A DNA stretch of 64,000 nt, from the NCBI GenBank assembly GCA_902826455.1, contig CADEEV010000004.1, positions 1-64,000 of the forward strand, written 5' to 3'. The notes beneath the pieces are model-generated. The model searched no databases and was not told where the DNA came from. It was given only the letters and a program-made list of their open reading frames with translations. The translations under genes and the position numbers were made by a program. Position 1 is the stretch's first letter; every line of letters starts with the position of its first letter. Below are positions 1-17,710 of this stretch, piece by piece. This stretch comes from an uncultured Acidobacteriota bacterium (GTDB lineage: Bacteria; Acidobacteriota; Vicinamibacteria; Fen-336).

Positions 1-1799
1 TCCGCGACTCAGGAGCACTCGATAGGTGTTCTTGACTAGGTCGACAAACTGCTCTTTCGATCGCTTGACGACCTGGTCAGAAGACTTGCGCTTATCACCG
101 ACCCAGGCTTGCTGATCGAATCGGTAGACGAGGTCCTCTCCCCAGATGACACCCACGTAGTCGAGCTCGAAACCCTGAATGTTGTAGACGCAGCCAACCT
201 GATTGATCCCGTCGGGTCCGTAGCCCAGAGCGAAGCGCTCGGAATGCCTGGGGCGAGCTTCCAGTTTCCAGGCTTGGCGTCCCACGGCCGCCTGTAGTCT
301 CCAATCACGACGTCGTCCACGAGAGTGCCGTCGGCGCGGGGTGGAGACCATTTCCAACAGAAGCCAGCCGCGACCCGGGCGGAGAAACCCTCGGCCGCCT
401 TCGCTCGGATCGCGCTCTCCAATGACTCGGGCGAGTCGAACGTTCGAAAGTCAAAGCCTTCTGCGCCATCCCAGAGGACGTTGGGCGTGCGCTCAATCGC
501 AAGCGTGTTGTTGATCCAGTTGAGAAAGCCCTGGGAGCCTGAGCATCGGAACTGCACCTCCAACTCGAACTCGGAAACGTCGGCTTTCTGGGCTGCTGCT
601 TCCTGCCGGATGTAGTCGGAGGATCCGATCTCGTTGGGTCTGACCACCTGCCTGTCGTCGATGAGAAAGACGGCGACCCGTGCTGCGTCGAGTATCTCGA
701 GAAGTTGAGGTTTCGTTCTGCGTCGTGCGGCGGGAGTGAATCGGTTGTTACTCGTCTCGCGAATCCGATGCGACTCGTCGCAGACGAGGACGTCTACCGA
801 GTTGAGTTCGGCCTCTCCGTAGCTGTTGAAGTACTTGAAGACCCCACGGGAACGGTTTCCAACCAGGCTCCACAGGGTCTCGGTGAATGCCTTTGACCCA
901 GTTGCGTAGTGAGCGTTTATCCCTTCGCGCAGGAACTCGGCCAAGAGGTTGATCGCGATGACTGACTTCCCGGTTCCTGGGCCGCCGCGAATGATGACAA
1001 CCTGTTTCTTTCGGTCTCCTAGCCTGTTGCGGACCAGTGTCCTGATCTTCTCGTAGACCACGAGCTGCTCATCGAGAAGTATCCAGGGCGGCCGAGCAGC
1101 GATGGCCTGCGACACGTGATCCATGAGCTTGCGGCTAGGTCGGAACCGGCTCTGCTCGATGCGATCCAATACAGGCCGGCCCCGGCCGTGGTCTAAGCGA
1201 CTGGTCAGGTAAGACGACAGGCCATCGGTCTCATCCTGGGAAAAGAGCGGACACTCCTGCAGATAGGGATGGAACTTGTCGGCACGGATGGGGTCGTCGT
1301 CGGCTACTGCGTAGTTGTGCAGATAGGAGCAGGCGCTGAGTTCGACAGGCCGGGGACCCTCGTGGAAGGCCGTATGGGTGTCCTGGAGGAACTGCTGATA
1401 CTGCCCTACCTGTACAGAAGGATGAAGAAGCTCCCGCTGCTTGCCGCCTACCCAGCTCCTCACAAGCTTGTCAGAGTCGGAGCGCTCGCATGCGTCCCAC
1501 TGCTTCAGTTCGACAATGACGGCACGTTGAGAGCCCCCCTCGCCCTCTCCGCAGATCAGGCAGTCCAGGCGCTTTGAGGAGAGGGGTAGCTGGTACTCGA
1601 GAAGAACGCCGTGATCGTTGAGTTCAGCTGCGTCCACGACTTGAGCCATGGCACGAAGGGAATTGCGCCAGGAATTCACCTCAGCGGGCGCCGGCTTGTA
1701 GCGGAAGTACTGAAAGAACGCCGTTTCGAGCTTGGACGCGATCTGATTGCGGACTGTATCGCGGACGAAGTCCGGCGACATTCCCGAATAGAGGCGCAT
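1..1799 (-). pseudogene. DUF2075 (Schlafen-3-like) helicase with N-terminal nuclease-like domain, frameshifted and cut by the window edge
   Basis: The start codon is the ATG at 1797-1799. About 530 codons read cleanly as a DUF2075 P-loop ATPase: Walker A GGPGTGKS near residues 272-279 and Walker B ending CDESHR near 335-345. The N-terminal ~150 residues carry D79 and an E97-L-K99 triplet in a strand context, which resembles a PD-(D/E)XK nuclease core; that part is inference. Around base 208-210 the conserved reading jumps frame. The continuing frame reads GINQVGCVYNIQGFE and LDYVGVIWGEDLVYR, the usual C-terminal DUF2075 block, and stays open to base 1. One base appears to be missing, so this is either a true pseudogene or a sequencing error. 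Base composition is lower in GC (37 of 60 bases in 601-660) than nearby genes, which suggests transfer. Nuclease-helicase proteins of this kind often act on foreign DNA or RNA, but that role is not shown here. Confidence 0.8.
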
Positions 1800-1886
1800 C
1801 CCTAGAATGCCTCAAGGAGCAAACCGACCGGTTGCATGGCGGTGGCCGAACGGATTCCGAGATGGTATCCGAAGTTGGTATCTGCG

Positions 1887-3407
1887 CTAGTCCACCACCG
1901 CAAACACCCGTGCCGGTCCTCCACTGCCACCCGCCAGATTGATCGGTGCCACGACGACGGTGAACCCGCGCGCCGAGAGCCCGACGAGGTGCGCGGCGTT
2001 CTCGATGTGGTAGACGTTCAGGCCGAGGCTGACCTGGTGCGCCTCGAACTCGGTCGACGGGCCGAAGTCGATGCTCGGACTGTCGATGCCGATCGCCGCC
2101 ACCTTCCGGTCGCGGGACAGGTAGGCGTCGGCCTCGGCCGACAGGCCCGGATAGTGCTTCACGCCCTTAGTCTCGCCGAGCCAGCGCGCGCGGTCGGGCC
2201 AGCGGGTGTCCCAGCCCGTGGCGATCAGGACGATCGTGCCTTCCTCGATCGGGCCGTTCGCCTTCTCCCAGGCCTGGATGTCGGCCACCGTCACCTGATA
2301 GTCGACGTTCGTCTCGACCTGCTTCTCGACGTTGATGCAGACGCCGGGGCGGTGGAAGCGGTCCACCGGGATCTGGTCGACGGTCCAGCCGTTCGCGGCG
2401 AAGTGCGACGGGGCGTCGACGTGGGTGCCGAAGTGCTCGAGCGCCGAGAACTTGCCTTCGGCGTAGCCGTCCTTCGCCACCGTCGCGAGGTCCGTGCGCT
2501 GATAGCCCGGAGGACCGTTCCAGCTCGGGTCGCCGGGACGGAGCGGATGGCCGAGGTCGAACACCTTGGAAGTCTTGGCCGTGAGGAAGGCCTCGATGCG
2601 GTCGGCGACCAGGGCGGCGCCCTTGCTGTTGAGGTGGATGCCGTCGCTCAGGAGCTGGTAGCCGTTGCCCTGGCCGATCGCGTCGTAGCTGCGGCCGAGC
2701 AGGTAGTGCTTCAGCATCGACTTCGCGATCAGGGACGACGCCGGCTGCGTCGGATGAGGCGACGGTGTCTTCTCCAGGACCTCGGCCATCGACTCGTACA
2801 GTGGCAGGTAGGTCAGGCCTTCCGCTCCGGCGACCTCGCGGATCACCTCGTTGTAGTCGCGGACGTGGGCGTTCTCGACGCTCGCGAGGTCCTCCCCCAT
2901 CACGGGCAACGACAGGATCGCGAGCCGCGGCTGGGCGTCGGTGCGCAGGCGCTTGACGATGCGCACCAGGTTCTCGCGGTAGAACTCGCGCGTGGGCAGG
3001 ACCGGCAGCTTCTTGAGGCGCTGGTAGGACGCGGCGGCTTCGGGGCTCAAGGACGCGTTCACGTCGTTGGTGCCGATCTGCAAGACCACGATGTCGGGCC
3101 TGAGCGCGACAACGGGGTCGAGGCGCTCGGCGAGGTTGTAGGCGAGATCGCCGTTGCGGCCGGCGTTCGCGAACTGGAACCTGGAGCCCAGCTGCTGTTC
3201 CAGGAGTTCCACGTAGCTCTGGCTCATGCTGCCGCGGGTGACGCTCGCTCCGGCTAGGACCACGAGCGCTTTCGAGGGTTCACGGACGAGGCGCTCGGGC
3301 GCGGTCGGGGGCAGGCTCTGGATCCGGTAGCCCATGTAGCCGGCGGCGCAGGCGACCAGCACCACGAAGACGACGGCCGCGCGCAGGATCCGACGCGGGA
3401 GGCTCAT
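1887..3407 (-). CDS. SGNH hydrolase fused to a cyclase/kynurenine-formamidase-like domain
   Basis: A 506-residue protein whose ATG (3405-3407) overlaps the stop of the upstream flavin monooxygenase gene by 4 bp, so translation is probably coupled. An N-terminal membrane anchor or signal (residues ~8-28) is followed by an SGNH/GDSL esterase domain (~40-280): GAS nucleophile block, NAGRNGD, QIGTNDVN and the catalytic DGIHLNSKG. From ~residue 288 a second domain begins with DLGHPLRPGD and contains HFGTHVDAPSH, the metal-binding HxGTHxDxPxH signature of the PF04199 cyclase family, which includes kynurenine formamidase. Both domains look complete, so a two-activity enzyme acting outside the cytoplasmic membrane is likely. 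The substrate is unknown. No stop or frame change lies between the domains, so the fusion is not an artefact of merging two frames. Confidence 0.85.
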   Translation of the reverse strand: MSLPRRILRAAVVFVVLVACAAGYMGYRIQSLPPTAPERLVREPSKALVVLAGASVTRGSMSQSYVELLEQQLGSRFQFANAGRNGDLAYNLAERLDPVVALRPDIVVLQIGTNDVNASLSPEAAASYQRLKKLPVLPTREFYRENLVRIVKRLRTDAQPRLAILSLPVMGEDLASVENAHVRDYNEVIREVAGAEGLTYLPLYESMAEVLEKTPSPHPTQPASSLIAKSMLKHYLLGRSYDAIGQGNGYQLLSDGIHLNSKGAALVADRIEAFLTAKTSKVFDLGHPLRPGDPSWNGPPGYQRTDLATVAKDGYAEGKFSALEHFGTHVDAPSHFAANGWTVDQIPVDRFHRPGVCINVEKQVETNVDYQVTVADIQAWEKANGPIEEGTIVLIATGWDTRWPDRARWLGETKGVKHYPGLSAEADAYLSRDRKVAAIGIDSPSIDFGPSTEFEAHQVSLGLNVYHIENAAHLVGLSARGFTVVVAPINLAGGSGGPARVFAVVD

Positions 3408-4474
3408 GTGAAGTGCGGCATCACGTCCTCGGCGAAGGTGCGCAAGGACTCGAGGACGATCTCCTGGGGCACGGTGCCGAGCTGCATCACGAGGATCAGC
3501 TCGTCGACGCCGGCAGCCTGGTAGCGGGACACGGTCTCGCGGGCCGACGTGGGATCGCCGTTGATCGCCACGAGCTGGGAGCCCGGACGGTTGCGGGCGG
3601 CCATGGCTTCTTCGAGGGCGCGCGGGCTGAAGCGCTCGCGCGAGATGTCCAGCGGACCCACGGGCCTTTGGCCCCCGAAGAAGTACGTGCCGAGGCACTC
3701 GGCGAAGAAGCGGCCGCCGCGGAAACCGTACTCGCAGGCCTTGCGGTCGTCCTTGAGCACGATCGCCGTCGGCGTGCAGGCGAAGTGGTTGTTGACGCGC
3801 TTGCCGGCCGCACCGGCGCCCGCGAGGGCGTCGCGGTAGGTCTTCACGCGCTCCACGAGCTCCACGTCCGTGCCGGCCGAGAAGTGCAGCGAGCCGGCGC
3901 CCAGGCTCCCGGCGAGCGCCGCGCTCTGGTTGTGGGAGCAGGCCACGAACATCGGCGGGTGCGGCTTCTGGACCGGCTTCGGCACGATCGCCGTGGGCGG
4001 GATCTTGTAGAAGCGGCCCTTCCACTCGAAGACGTCCGAGCGCCACATGCGCGGGATCATCTCGAGGGCCTCGAGCCACTGGTCGTGGAGCGTCTCCGGG
4101 TCGATCTCGAAGGCCTCCTTCTCGACCCGCGAGGCGCTCTTGCCCGAGCCCCAGTTCACGCGGCCCTCGGAAAGGATGTCGAGGGTCGCGACGCGCTCGG
4201 CCACCCGGATCGGGTGGTTGTAGCGCTGGGCCGTCAGGCTGACGCCGTGGCCGATCCGGATCCGCTTGGTCTTCGCCGCGGCGAAGGCGAGCAGCGTCTC
4301 CGGGGCCGACGAGTGCGAGAACTCGAACAGGCCGTGGTGCTCGGTCGCCCACACCGCGTGGTAGCCGAGCTGGTCGGCGAGGACCACCTGCTCGATGCAC
4401 TCGAAGAACATCCGGCGCTCGGTCTCGGGCGTCGGTTCGGAGATCTGGGCCTCCAGCAGGATCGAGAATTTCAA
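3404..4474 (-). CDS. LLM-class flavin-dependent oxidoreductase (luciferase-like monooxygenase)
   Basis: A 356-residue TIM-barrel monooxygenase of the bacterial luciferase family, normally using reduced FMN or F420 and oxygen. The sequence shows the usual features: an N-terminal strand KFSILLEAQ, then WATEHHGLFEF, the RIRIGHGV strand and the VATLDILSEGR block with G-rich NWGSGKS. The start is a TTG (4472-4474); the nearest upstream ATG in the same frame is followed at once by a stop codon, so TTG is the best choice. No clear Shine-Dalgarno precedes it. It heads a two-gene unit with the SGNH-cyclase fusion and is divergent from the phospholipase-PKS operon, with 94 bp between. It might oxidise a lipid or polyketide from that operon, but only the position suggests this. 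Confidence 0.88.
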   Translation of the reverse strand: MKFSILLEAQISEPTPETERRMFFECIEQVVLADQLGYHAVWATEHHGLFEFSHSSAPETLLAFAAAKTKRIRIGHGVSLTAQRYNHPIRVAERVATLDILSEGRVNWGSGKSASRVEKEAFEIDPETLHDQWLEALEMIPRMWRSDVFEWKGRFYKIPPTAIVPKPVQKPHPPMFVACSHNQSAALAGSLGAGSLHFSAGTDVELVERVKTYRDALAGAGAAGKRVNNHFACTPTAIVLKDDRKACEYGFRGGRFFAECLGTYFFGGQRPVGPLDISRERFSPRALEEAMAARNRPGSQLVAINGDPTSARETVSRYQAAGVDELILVMQLGTVPQEIVLESLRTFAEDVMPHFT

Positions 4475-4568
4475 GCGGTGATCTTAGACCATGCAGAGCG
4501 CGCTCCGAGCGGACGGATTGTAGTAGGCTCGCGCTTCGACCCAAGCCATCAGGGAGGCGGCCATCGGA

Positions 4569-6401
4569 GTGCGTCCGGACCGTGACGTCATCCGCACTCG
4601 CGCCCTCGCCCAGGTCCCGCTCTTCAAGGGCCTGGAGCTCGAGGTGCTGTCGGTGCTGGACAAGGAGTGCGAGCACGTCAGCCTCGCGGGCGGCGCCGAC
4701 CTGTTCCGCCAGGGCGACGCCGGCGACGCGCTCTACGTCGTGCTGAGCGGCCGCCTCGAGGTGGTGAGCGAGCCCGCGGCCGGCGAGCGCGTGGTCGTGG
4801 GCGAGCTCACGCGCGGGGCCTGCGTCGGCGAGATGTCGTTGCTCACGGGCGCGCGGCGCTCGGCCAGCGTCCGGGCCATCCGCGACTGCGAGCTGCTGCG
4901 CATCGAGAACAGCCGCTTCGCGGGCTTCCTCGGCACCCACCCCCAGGTGGGCGCCGCCCTCGCCCGCACCCTGGCGGAGCGGCTGGCCGACACCACGGCC
5001 GCGGTCTCCGAGGCGCGCCGCGAGCGCGTCGCGACGATCGCCGTGGTGCCGCTGCTGGGCGAAGAGCTGCCGCCCACGTTCGTGCCCACGCTGATGGAGT
5101 GCTTCGCGCGCCTCGGGCACCCGGCCCAGCGCCTCAACCGCCACATCCTCGACGAGCGGCTGTGGAAGGGCGCGAGCGACATCGCGATGGGCGACCCGGC
5201 CGGCGAGGCCGTCGTGCAGTGGCTGGCCGAGCAGGAAGAGGCCGCTGAATACCTCATCTATGAGGGCGACTCGCGCGACGACGCCTGGGTCGAGCGCTGC
5301 CTGAGGCAGGCCGACCACATCCTGTTCGTGGCCCGGGCCCGGGTCGAGCCCGGCCGCGTCGACGACCGCTGGGCGCGCCTCGGCGCCGCGTCGTCCGACT
5401 CCGTGGGCAAGGAGCTCGTCCTGCTCCACGACGGCGCCGACGTCCCGCGGGGCTCGGCGGGATGGCGCACCGGCACGGCCCTCAGCGGTCTGCACCACGT
5501 CCGGCCGGCGCGGCGCCAGGACTACGAGCGCCTGGTGCGGCTGGTCACCGGCCGGGCGATCGGCCTCGTCCTGAGCGGCGGCGGGGCCCGCGGCTTCTCC
5601 CACATCGGCGTGGTGCGGGCCATGCAGGAGCTCGGCGTCCCCATCGATCGCGTCGGCGGCACCAGCATGGGCTCGATCGTCGCGGCGCAGATCGCCATGG
5701 AGTGGACGCCCGAGGAGATGGTCGAGCGCAACCTGGCGGGCTTCCGCGGCATGATCGGGCTGCGCGCCCTGAGCGACGCGACGCTGCCCTTCGTCTCGCT
5801 GCTCAGCTCCCGCGCCACGGTCAAGATGCTGCGCAACATGTTCGACGAGCGGGACATCTCGGACCTGTGGCTCCCCTACTTCTGCGTCTCGGCCAACCTG
5901 AGCCGCGCCCAGGCCGTGGTCCACGACACGGGGCCGCTGTGGTTCTGGGTCAAGACGAGCTGCGCGGTGCCGGGCATCCAGGCCCCGACCTTCCACGGCG
6001 GCGACGTCTACGTGGACGGCGGCTTGCTCAACAACCTTCCGGCCGACGTGATGCGCGAGCGCAACGCCGGCCCCGTGGTGGCCGTCGACGTGAACCCGCC
6101 CCTGGAGTTCGCGGCGCCGCCCGAGCCGCAGGCGACGCTGTCCGGGCACTCCGCCTTGTTCAGCCGCTTCCGGAAGGCCGAGGCGGGCCTGGCCCTGCCC
6201 AGCATCTTCTCGCTGCTGTCGCGCTCCGTGGGCCTCAACAGCATTCACAACCGGAAGCGGATCAGCGAGTACGCGAGCCTGTCCCTGTATCCGCCCCTGC
6301 AGGAGATCGAGCCGTTCAACTGGGGCGCCGCCCGAGACGCCGCCGAGCGCGGCTACCGTCACGCTCTTCCCCTCGTCGCCGCCTGGCAGGCGGCGCAGTG
6401 A
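4569..6401 (+). CDS. Cyclic-nucleotide-binding patatin-like phospholipase (neuropathy-target-esterase type)
   Basis: A 610-residue protein. Residues ~15-135 form a cyclic-nucleotide-binding beta-roll (LFRQGDAGDALYVV, VGEMSLLTGARRSASVRA). The patatin domain follows at ~330-510, with oxyanion block SGGGARGF (~336), nucleophile GTSMG (Ser366) and the catalytic DGG (Asp483). All three patatin signatures are intact, so an active Ser-Asp phospholipase or lysophospholipase is expected. This matches NTE/YlbK-like esterases, where the cNMP domain may gate activity. The start is GTG at 4569, with GGGAGG about 10 nt upstream. The gene ends 17 bp before the PKS start codon, so the two are almost certainly co-transcribed. 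Deacylating phospholipids would make the lyso-lipid that the PKS C-terminal acyltransferase could use; this is inference from context. Confidence 0.9.
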   Translation: MRPDRDVIRTRALAQVPLFKGLELEVLSVLDKECEHVSLAGGADLFRQGDAGDALYVVLSGRLEVVSEPAAGERVVVGELTRGACVGEMSLLTGARRSASVRAIRDCELLRIENSRFAGFLGTHPQVGAALARTLAERLADTTAAVSEARRERVATIAVVPLLGEELPPTFVPTLMECFARLGHPAQRLNRHILDERLWKGASDIAMGDPAGEAVVQWLAEQEEAAEYLIYEGDSRDDAWVERCLRQADHILFVARARVEPGRVDDRWARLGAASSDSVGKELVLLHDGADVPRGSAGWRTGTALSGLHHVRPARRQDYERLVRLVTGRAIGLVLSGGGARGFSHIGVVRAMQELGVPIDRVGGTSMGSIVAAQIAMEWTPEEMVERNLAGFRGMIGLRALSDATLPFVSLLSSRATVKMLRNMFDERDISDLWLPYFCVSANLSRAQAVVHDTGPLWFWVKTSCAVPGIQAPTFHGGDVYVDGGLLNNLPADVMRERNAGPVVAVDVNPPLEFAAPPEPQATLSGHSALFSRFRKAEAGLALPSIFSLLSRSVGLNSIHNRKRISEYASLSLYPPLQEIEPFNWGAARDAAERGYRHALPLVAAWQAAQ

Positions 6402-6418
6402 CGACGCGCGGAGGAGAC

Positions 6419-14778
<8,360 letters not shown>

Positions 14779-14782
<4 letters not shown>

Positions 14783-16104
14783 GCGAGCCTCTCGGCCGCC
14801 ACGCGGCCGTGATCGGGGCGAGCATGGCCGGCTTGCTGGCGGCCCGCGTCCTCAGCGACCACTTCGCGTCGGTGACGATCCTCGAGCGCGACGAGGTCGT
14901 GGACGAGGCGATCGCGCGCAAGGGCCAGCCCCACGCGCGCCACCTCCACGCCCTGCTGGCCGAAGGCCTCAGGCGCCTCGAGCACTACTTCCCCGACCTG
15001 CGCCGCGACCTGTCCGATGGCGGCGCCGTGATCGGCGACATGGGCCAGGACATCCGCTGGTACGCCTTCGGCGGCTTCCGGCGGCAGTTCCCGAGCGGCA
15101 TGACCGGCGCCCTGATGAGCCGGCCGTTCCTGGAGCAGTGCATACGGCGCCGGGTGCAGGCCCTGCCGAACGTGACGATCCGCGGCGGCACCCAGGTCGA
15201 CGCTCTCGTCCCCGACCCGGGGCGGGCACGTGTCACGGGCCTGCAGCTGAAGGCGCGCGACGGCTCGGCCGAGGTCCTCGCCACCGACCTGGTGGTGGAC
15301 ACGAGCGGCCGCGGCTCCGCGACCCCGAAGTGGCTCGAGGCGCTCGGCTATTCCCGGCCCGCGGAGACGGCGATCACGATCCACATGGGCTACGCGACGC
15401 GGGTGTTCCGCCGCAAGCCCGGCGATCTCGACGGCGCGAAGCTCCTCATGGTGCTCGGGACGAGCCCGGTCGAGCGGGCCTGCAACGTGATCCCGGTCGA
15501 GGGCGAGCGCTGGATCGCGACGCTCACGGGATGGGGCGGCGACTACCCTCCCGACGACGAGGCCGGCTTCCTCGAGTTCGCCCGGAGCCTTCCCTGCCCC
15601 GACGCCCACGCGATGCTGACCCGCCTGGAGCCGATCTCCGACATCGTGCAGCACCGCCTGCCCGCGAACCTGCGCCGGCACTACGAGCGCCTCCCGCGCT
15701 TCCCCGAGCGCTACCTCGTGATGGGCGACGCGGTGAGCAGCTTCAACCCCGCCTACGCCCAGGGCATGACCTCCGCGGCGATGCAGGCCGGGGCCCGCGC
15801 CGAGGCGCTCCGCGGCAGCCGCGACCTGACCTGCCTCACCCGCCGCGTCTTCCCGCGCCTCGCGGCCATGGTCGACCGGCCCTGGCAGCTCGCGGCCGGC
15901 GAGGACTTCCGCTTCCGCGCCACCACCGGCCCGAAGCCCTTCGGCACCGACCTCGTGAACGCGTACGTGGAGCGCGTGCACCGCGCGACCCACACCGACA
16001 CGGTCGTCTACGGCGTCTTCCTGGACGTGATGAACCTGGTGCGGCCGCCCACGAGCCTCATGCACCCCGGCATCGTGTGGCGCGTGCTGCGGGCGACGGC
16101 CTAG
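14779..16104 (+). CDS. FAD-dependent oxidoreductase (aromatic hydroxylase/geranylgeranyl-reductase-like fold)
   Basis: A 441-residue flavoprotein. A GTG start at 14779 overlaps the PKS stop (GTGA), which fixes the start and implies coupled translation in the same operon. The N-terminus has a Rossmann FAD-binding fingerprint, AAVIGASMAGLLAARVL, ending in acidic LERD (~residue 35). The second FAD motif is GDAVSSFNPAYAQGM (~315), as in group A flavin monooxygenases and related halogenase or reductase folds. ARKGQPHARHLHAL resembles the substrate-side motif of the same families. It may hydroxylate, epoxidise or desaturate the polyketide chain or lipid head group. The exact reaction cannot be assigned. 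Its stop shares the CTAG at 16101-16104 with the convergent GMC gene. Confidence 0.87.
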
Positions 16105-17672
16105 GTCTTCCGCGGGATGAAGGTCATGGCCCGCTCGGCCAGGGCCGCGATCGTGAGCGACGGGTTGACGCCCGGGTTCGCGGAGATCGCCGAGCCGTCG
16201 ACCACGTAGAGCCCGTCGTAGCCGAACACGCGGTGCCGGTGGTCGATCACGCCGTTCTCGGCCGAGTCCCCCATGCAGGCGCCGCCCAGGATGTGGGCGG
16301 TCGTCGGGATGCCGCCCACCGTGTCGGTGACGAGGGCCATGGCCTTGCCGTCCAGGCTGCGCGCCACGCGGTGCGCGAGCTCCACGGCCTCGGGAATGTT
16401 GGCCGTGGGGCGCGGGCCGCCGTCGAGCCGGCTCGTGAGGCCCTCGCGGAAGCCCGTGAAGAGGTTCCGGCCGAGGCGCAGCGTCAGGCCCCCCTCGAGG
16501 GTGCGCATGTACAGGAGGATCACCGTGGACTTCGCCCAGTCGCGCACCGTAAAGGCGCGCAGCGTGTCGAGCGGATGCCGGAGCGTCTCGAGCATCACGC
16601 GGCCGAGGCGGCCGAGGATCGTGGTCCCCATCACCGTGGGCGCCCCGAAGAGCCGGAAGAAGCCCGAGCCCGCGGGATAGCGCACCGGCTCGAGGTGCGA
16701 GTGGGCGTCGGTCTCGAGGATCGAGCCGATCGCGATGCCCTTCGAGAGGTCGAGGTCCTTGCGGCGCGTCGTGACGCCGATGATCGCCTCGGAGTTCGTG
16801 CGGACCAGGCGGCCCACCTGCGCCGACAGTCGTGGCAGTCCCGCCGCGTGGCGCCTGAGCCGGAGCAGCAGCGGCACGGTGCCCAGCACGCCTCCGGCGA
16901 ACACGACGTTGCGCGTGGTGTAGGCGACGGGCGTGCGCCGCCCCGGCTGCAGGCCCTGGAGGCCCTCGACCGCGTATCCGCCCTCGGGCCGGGTCCGGAC
17001 CCAGTTCACCTCGGTCTCGGCCTGCAGCGTGAGGCCGCGCTTCTCGGCCAGGTAGAGATAGTTCTTGTCGAGGGTGTTCTTGGCGCCGAAGCGGCACCCG
17101 AGCATGCAGCCGCCGCAGTGGTTGCACCCGGTGCGCTCGGGACCCTCGCCACCGAAATAGGGATCGGCCACCGTGACGTTCGGCTCCCCGAAGTGGACCG
17201 CGACCGTCGTGGGCGCGTGGTGCAGGCCCAGCTCCCGGCCCATGTCCGCGAGCACCGTATCGGTCACGGTCTGGAACGGCGTGGGCACGGCTCCGAGCAT
17301 GCGTCGCACCGTCTGGTAGTGGCTCGCCAGCTCGTCCTTCCAGGCGGCCAGGTGGGCCCACGACGTGGACGCGAAGAAGGCGTCCTTCGGAATCGGCAGC
17401 GTGTTCGCGTAGACGAGCGAGCCGCCCCCGACGCCGACGCCCGAGAGCGCCGTGACGTGGGGGAAGAACATCATCTGGAACAGCCCATGGAAGCCGAGGG
17501 CGGGCCGCCAGAGCCAGCGCCGCAGGTCCCAGTTGGTCTTCGGGAAGTCCTCGGGAGCGAAGCGCCGGCCCTTCTCGAGCAGCAGCACCTTGTAGCCCTT
17601 CTCCGTCAGGCGCAGGGCGCTGACGCTGCCGCCGAACCCGGATCCGATGACGACGTAGTCCCACTCGAGCAT
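16101..17672 (-). CDS. GMC-family oxidoreductase (cholesterol-oxidase-like) with four-Cys cluster
   Basis: A 523-residue FAD enzyme. The N-terminus YVVIGSGFGGSVSALRLTEKG is the dinucleotide-binding fingerprint, followed by LEKGRRF and the GMC signature GVGVGGGSLVYAN. The C-terminus has GGACMGDSAENGVID and VVDGSAISANPGVNPS, typical of GMC enzymes that oxidise alcohols, sterols or long-chain lipids. Near residues 183-193 lies CNHCGGCMLGC, a CxxCxxCxxxC pattern like a [4Fe-4S] ferredoxin site; some members of this branch carry it. The ATG at 17670-17672 is preceded by TACAAT with an 8-nt gap and no Shine-Dalgarno, suggesting a leaderless mRNA. The gene is convergent with the PKS operon. It could act on the same lipids, but only position supports that. 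Confidence 0.9.
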   Translation of the reverse strand: MLEWDYVVIGSGFGGSVSALRLTEKGYKVLLLEKGRRFAPEDFPKTNWDLRRWLWRPALGFHGLFQMMFFPHVTALSGVGVGGGSLVYANTLPIPKDAFFASTSWAHLAAWKDELASHYQTVRRMLGAVPTPFQTVTDTVLADMGRELGLHHAPTTVAVHFGEPNVTVADPYFGGEGPERTGCNHCGGCMLGCRFGAKNTLDKNYLYLAEKRGLTLQAETEVNWVRTRPEGGYAVEGLQGLQPGRRTPVAYTTRNVVFAGGVLGTVPLLLRLRRHAAGLPRLSAQVGRLVRTNSEAIIGVTTRRKDLDLSKGIAIGSILETDAHSHLEPVRYPAGSGFFRLFGAPTVMGTTILGRLGRVMLETLRHPLDTLRAFTVRDWAKSTVILLYMRTLEGGLTLRLGRNLFTGFREGLTSRLDGGPRPTANIPEAVELAHRVARSLDGKAMALVTDTVGGIPTTAHILGGACMGDSAENGVIDHRHRVFGYDGLYVVDGSAISANPGVNPSLTIAALAERAMTFIPRKT

Positions 17673-17680
17673 TCGCCCCG

Positions 17681-17686
17681 ATTGTA
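17681..17686 (-). promoter_or_regulatory. -10 element for the GMC oxidoreductase gene (leaderless type)
   Basis: TACAAT on the minus strand, separated from the ATG by 8 nt. There is no recognisable -35 and no Shine-Dalgarno. The expected transcription start falls 1-2 nt before the ATG. Inferred from the hexamer and its spacing, which recurs at many gene heads in this window. Confidence 0.5.
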
Positions 17687-17710
17687 TCGGCTCGAACGCC
17701 GAGCGCCCGG

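Noticed and set aside
1887-6362. A 1491-codon minus-strand open frame joining the SGNH-cyclase gene with upstream sequence
   Set aside because: Only the part below 3407 is a protein of known families. The rest is opposite the phospholipase and other genes; high GC leaves few stops in antisense frames.
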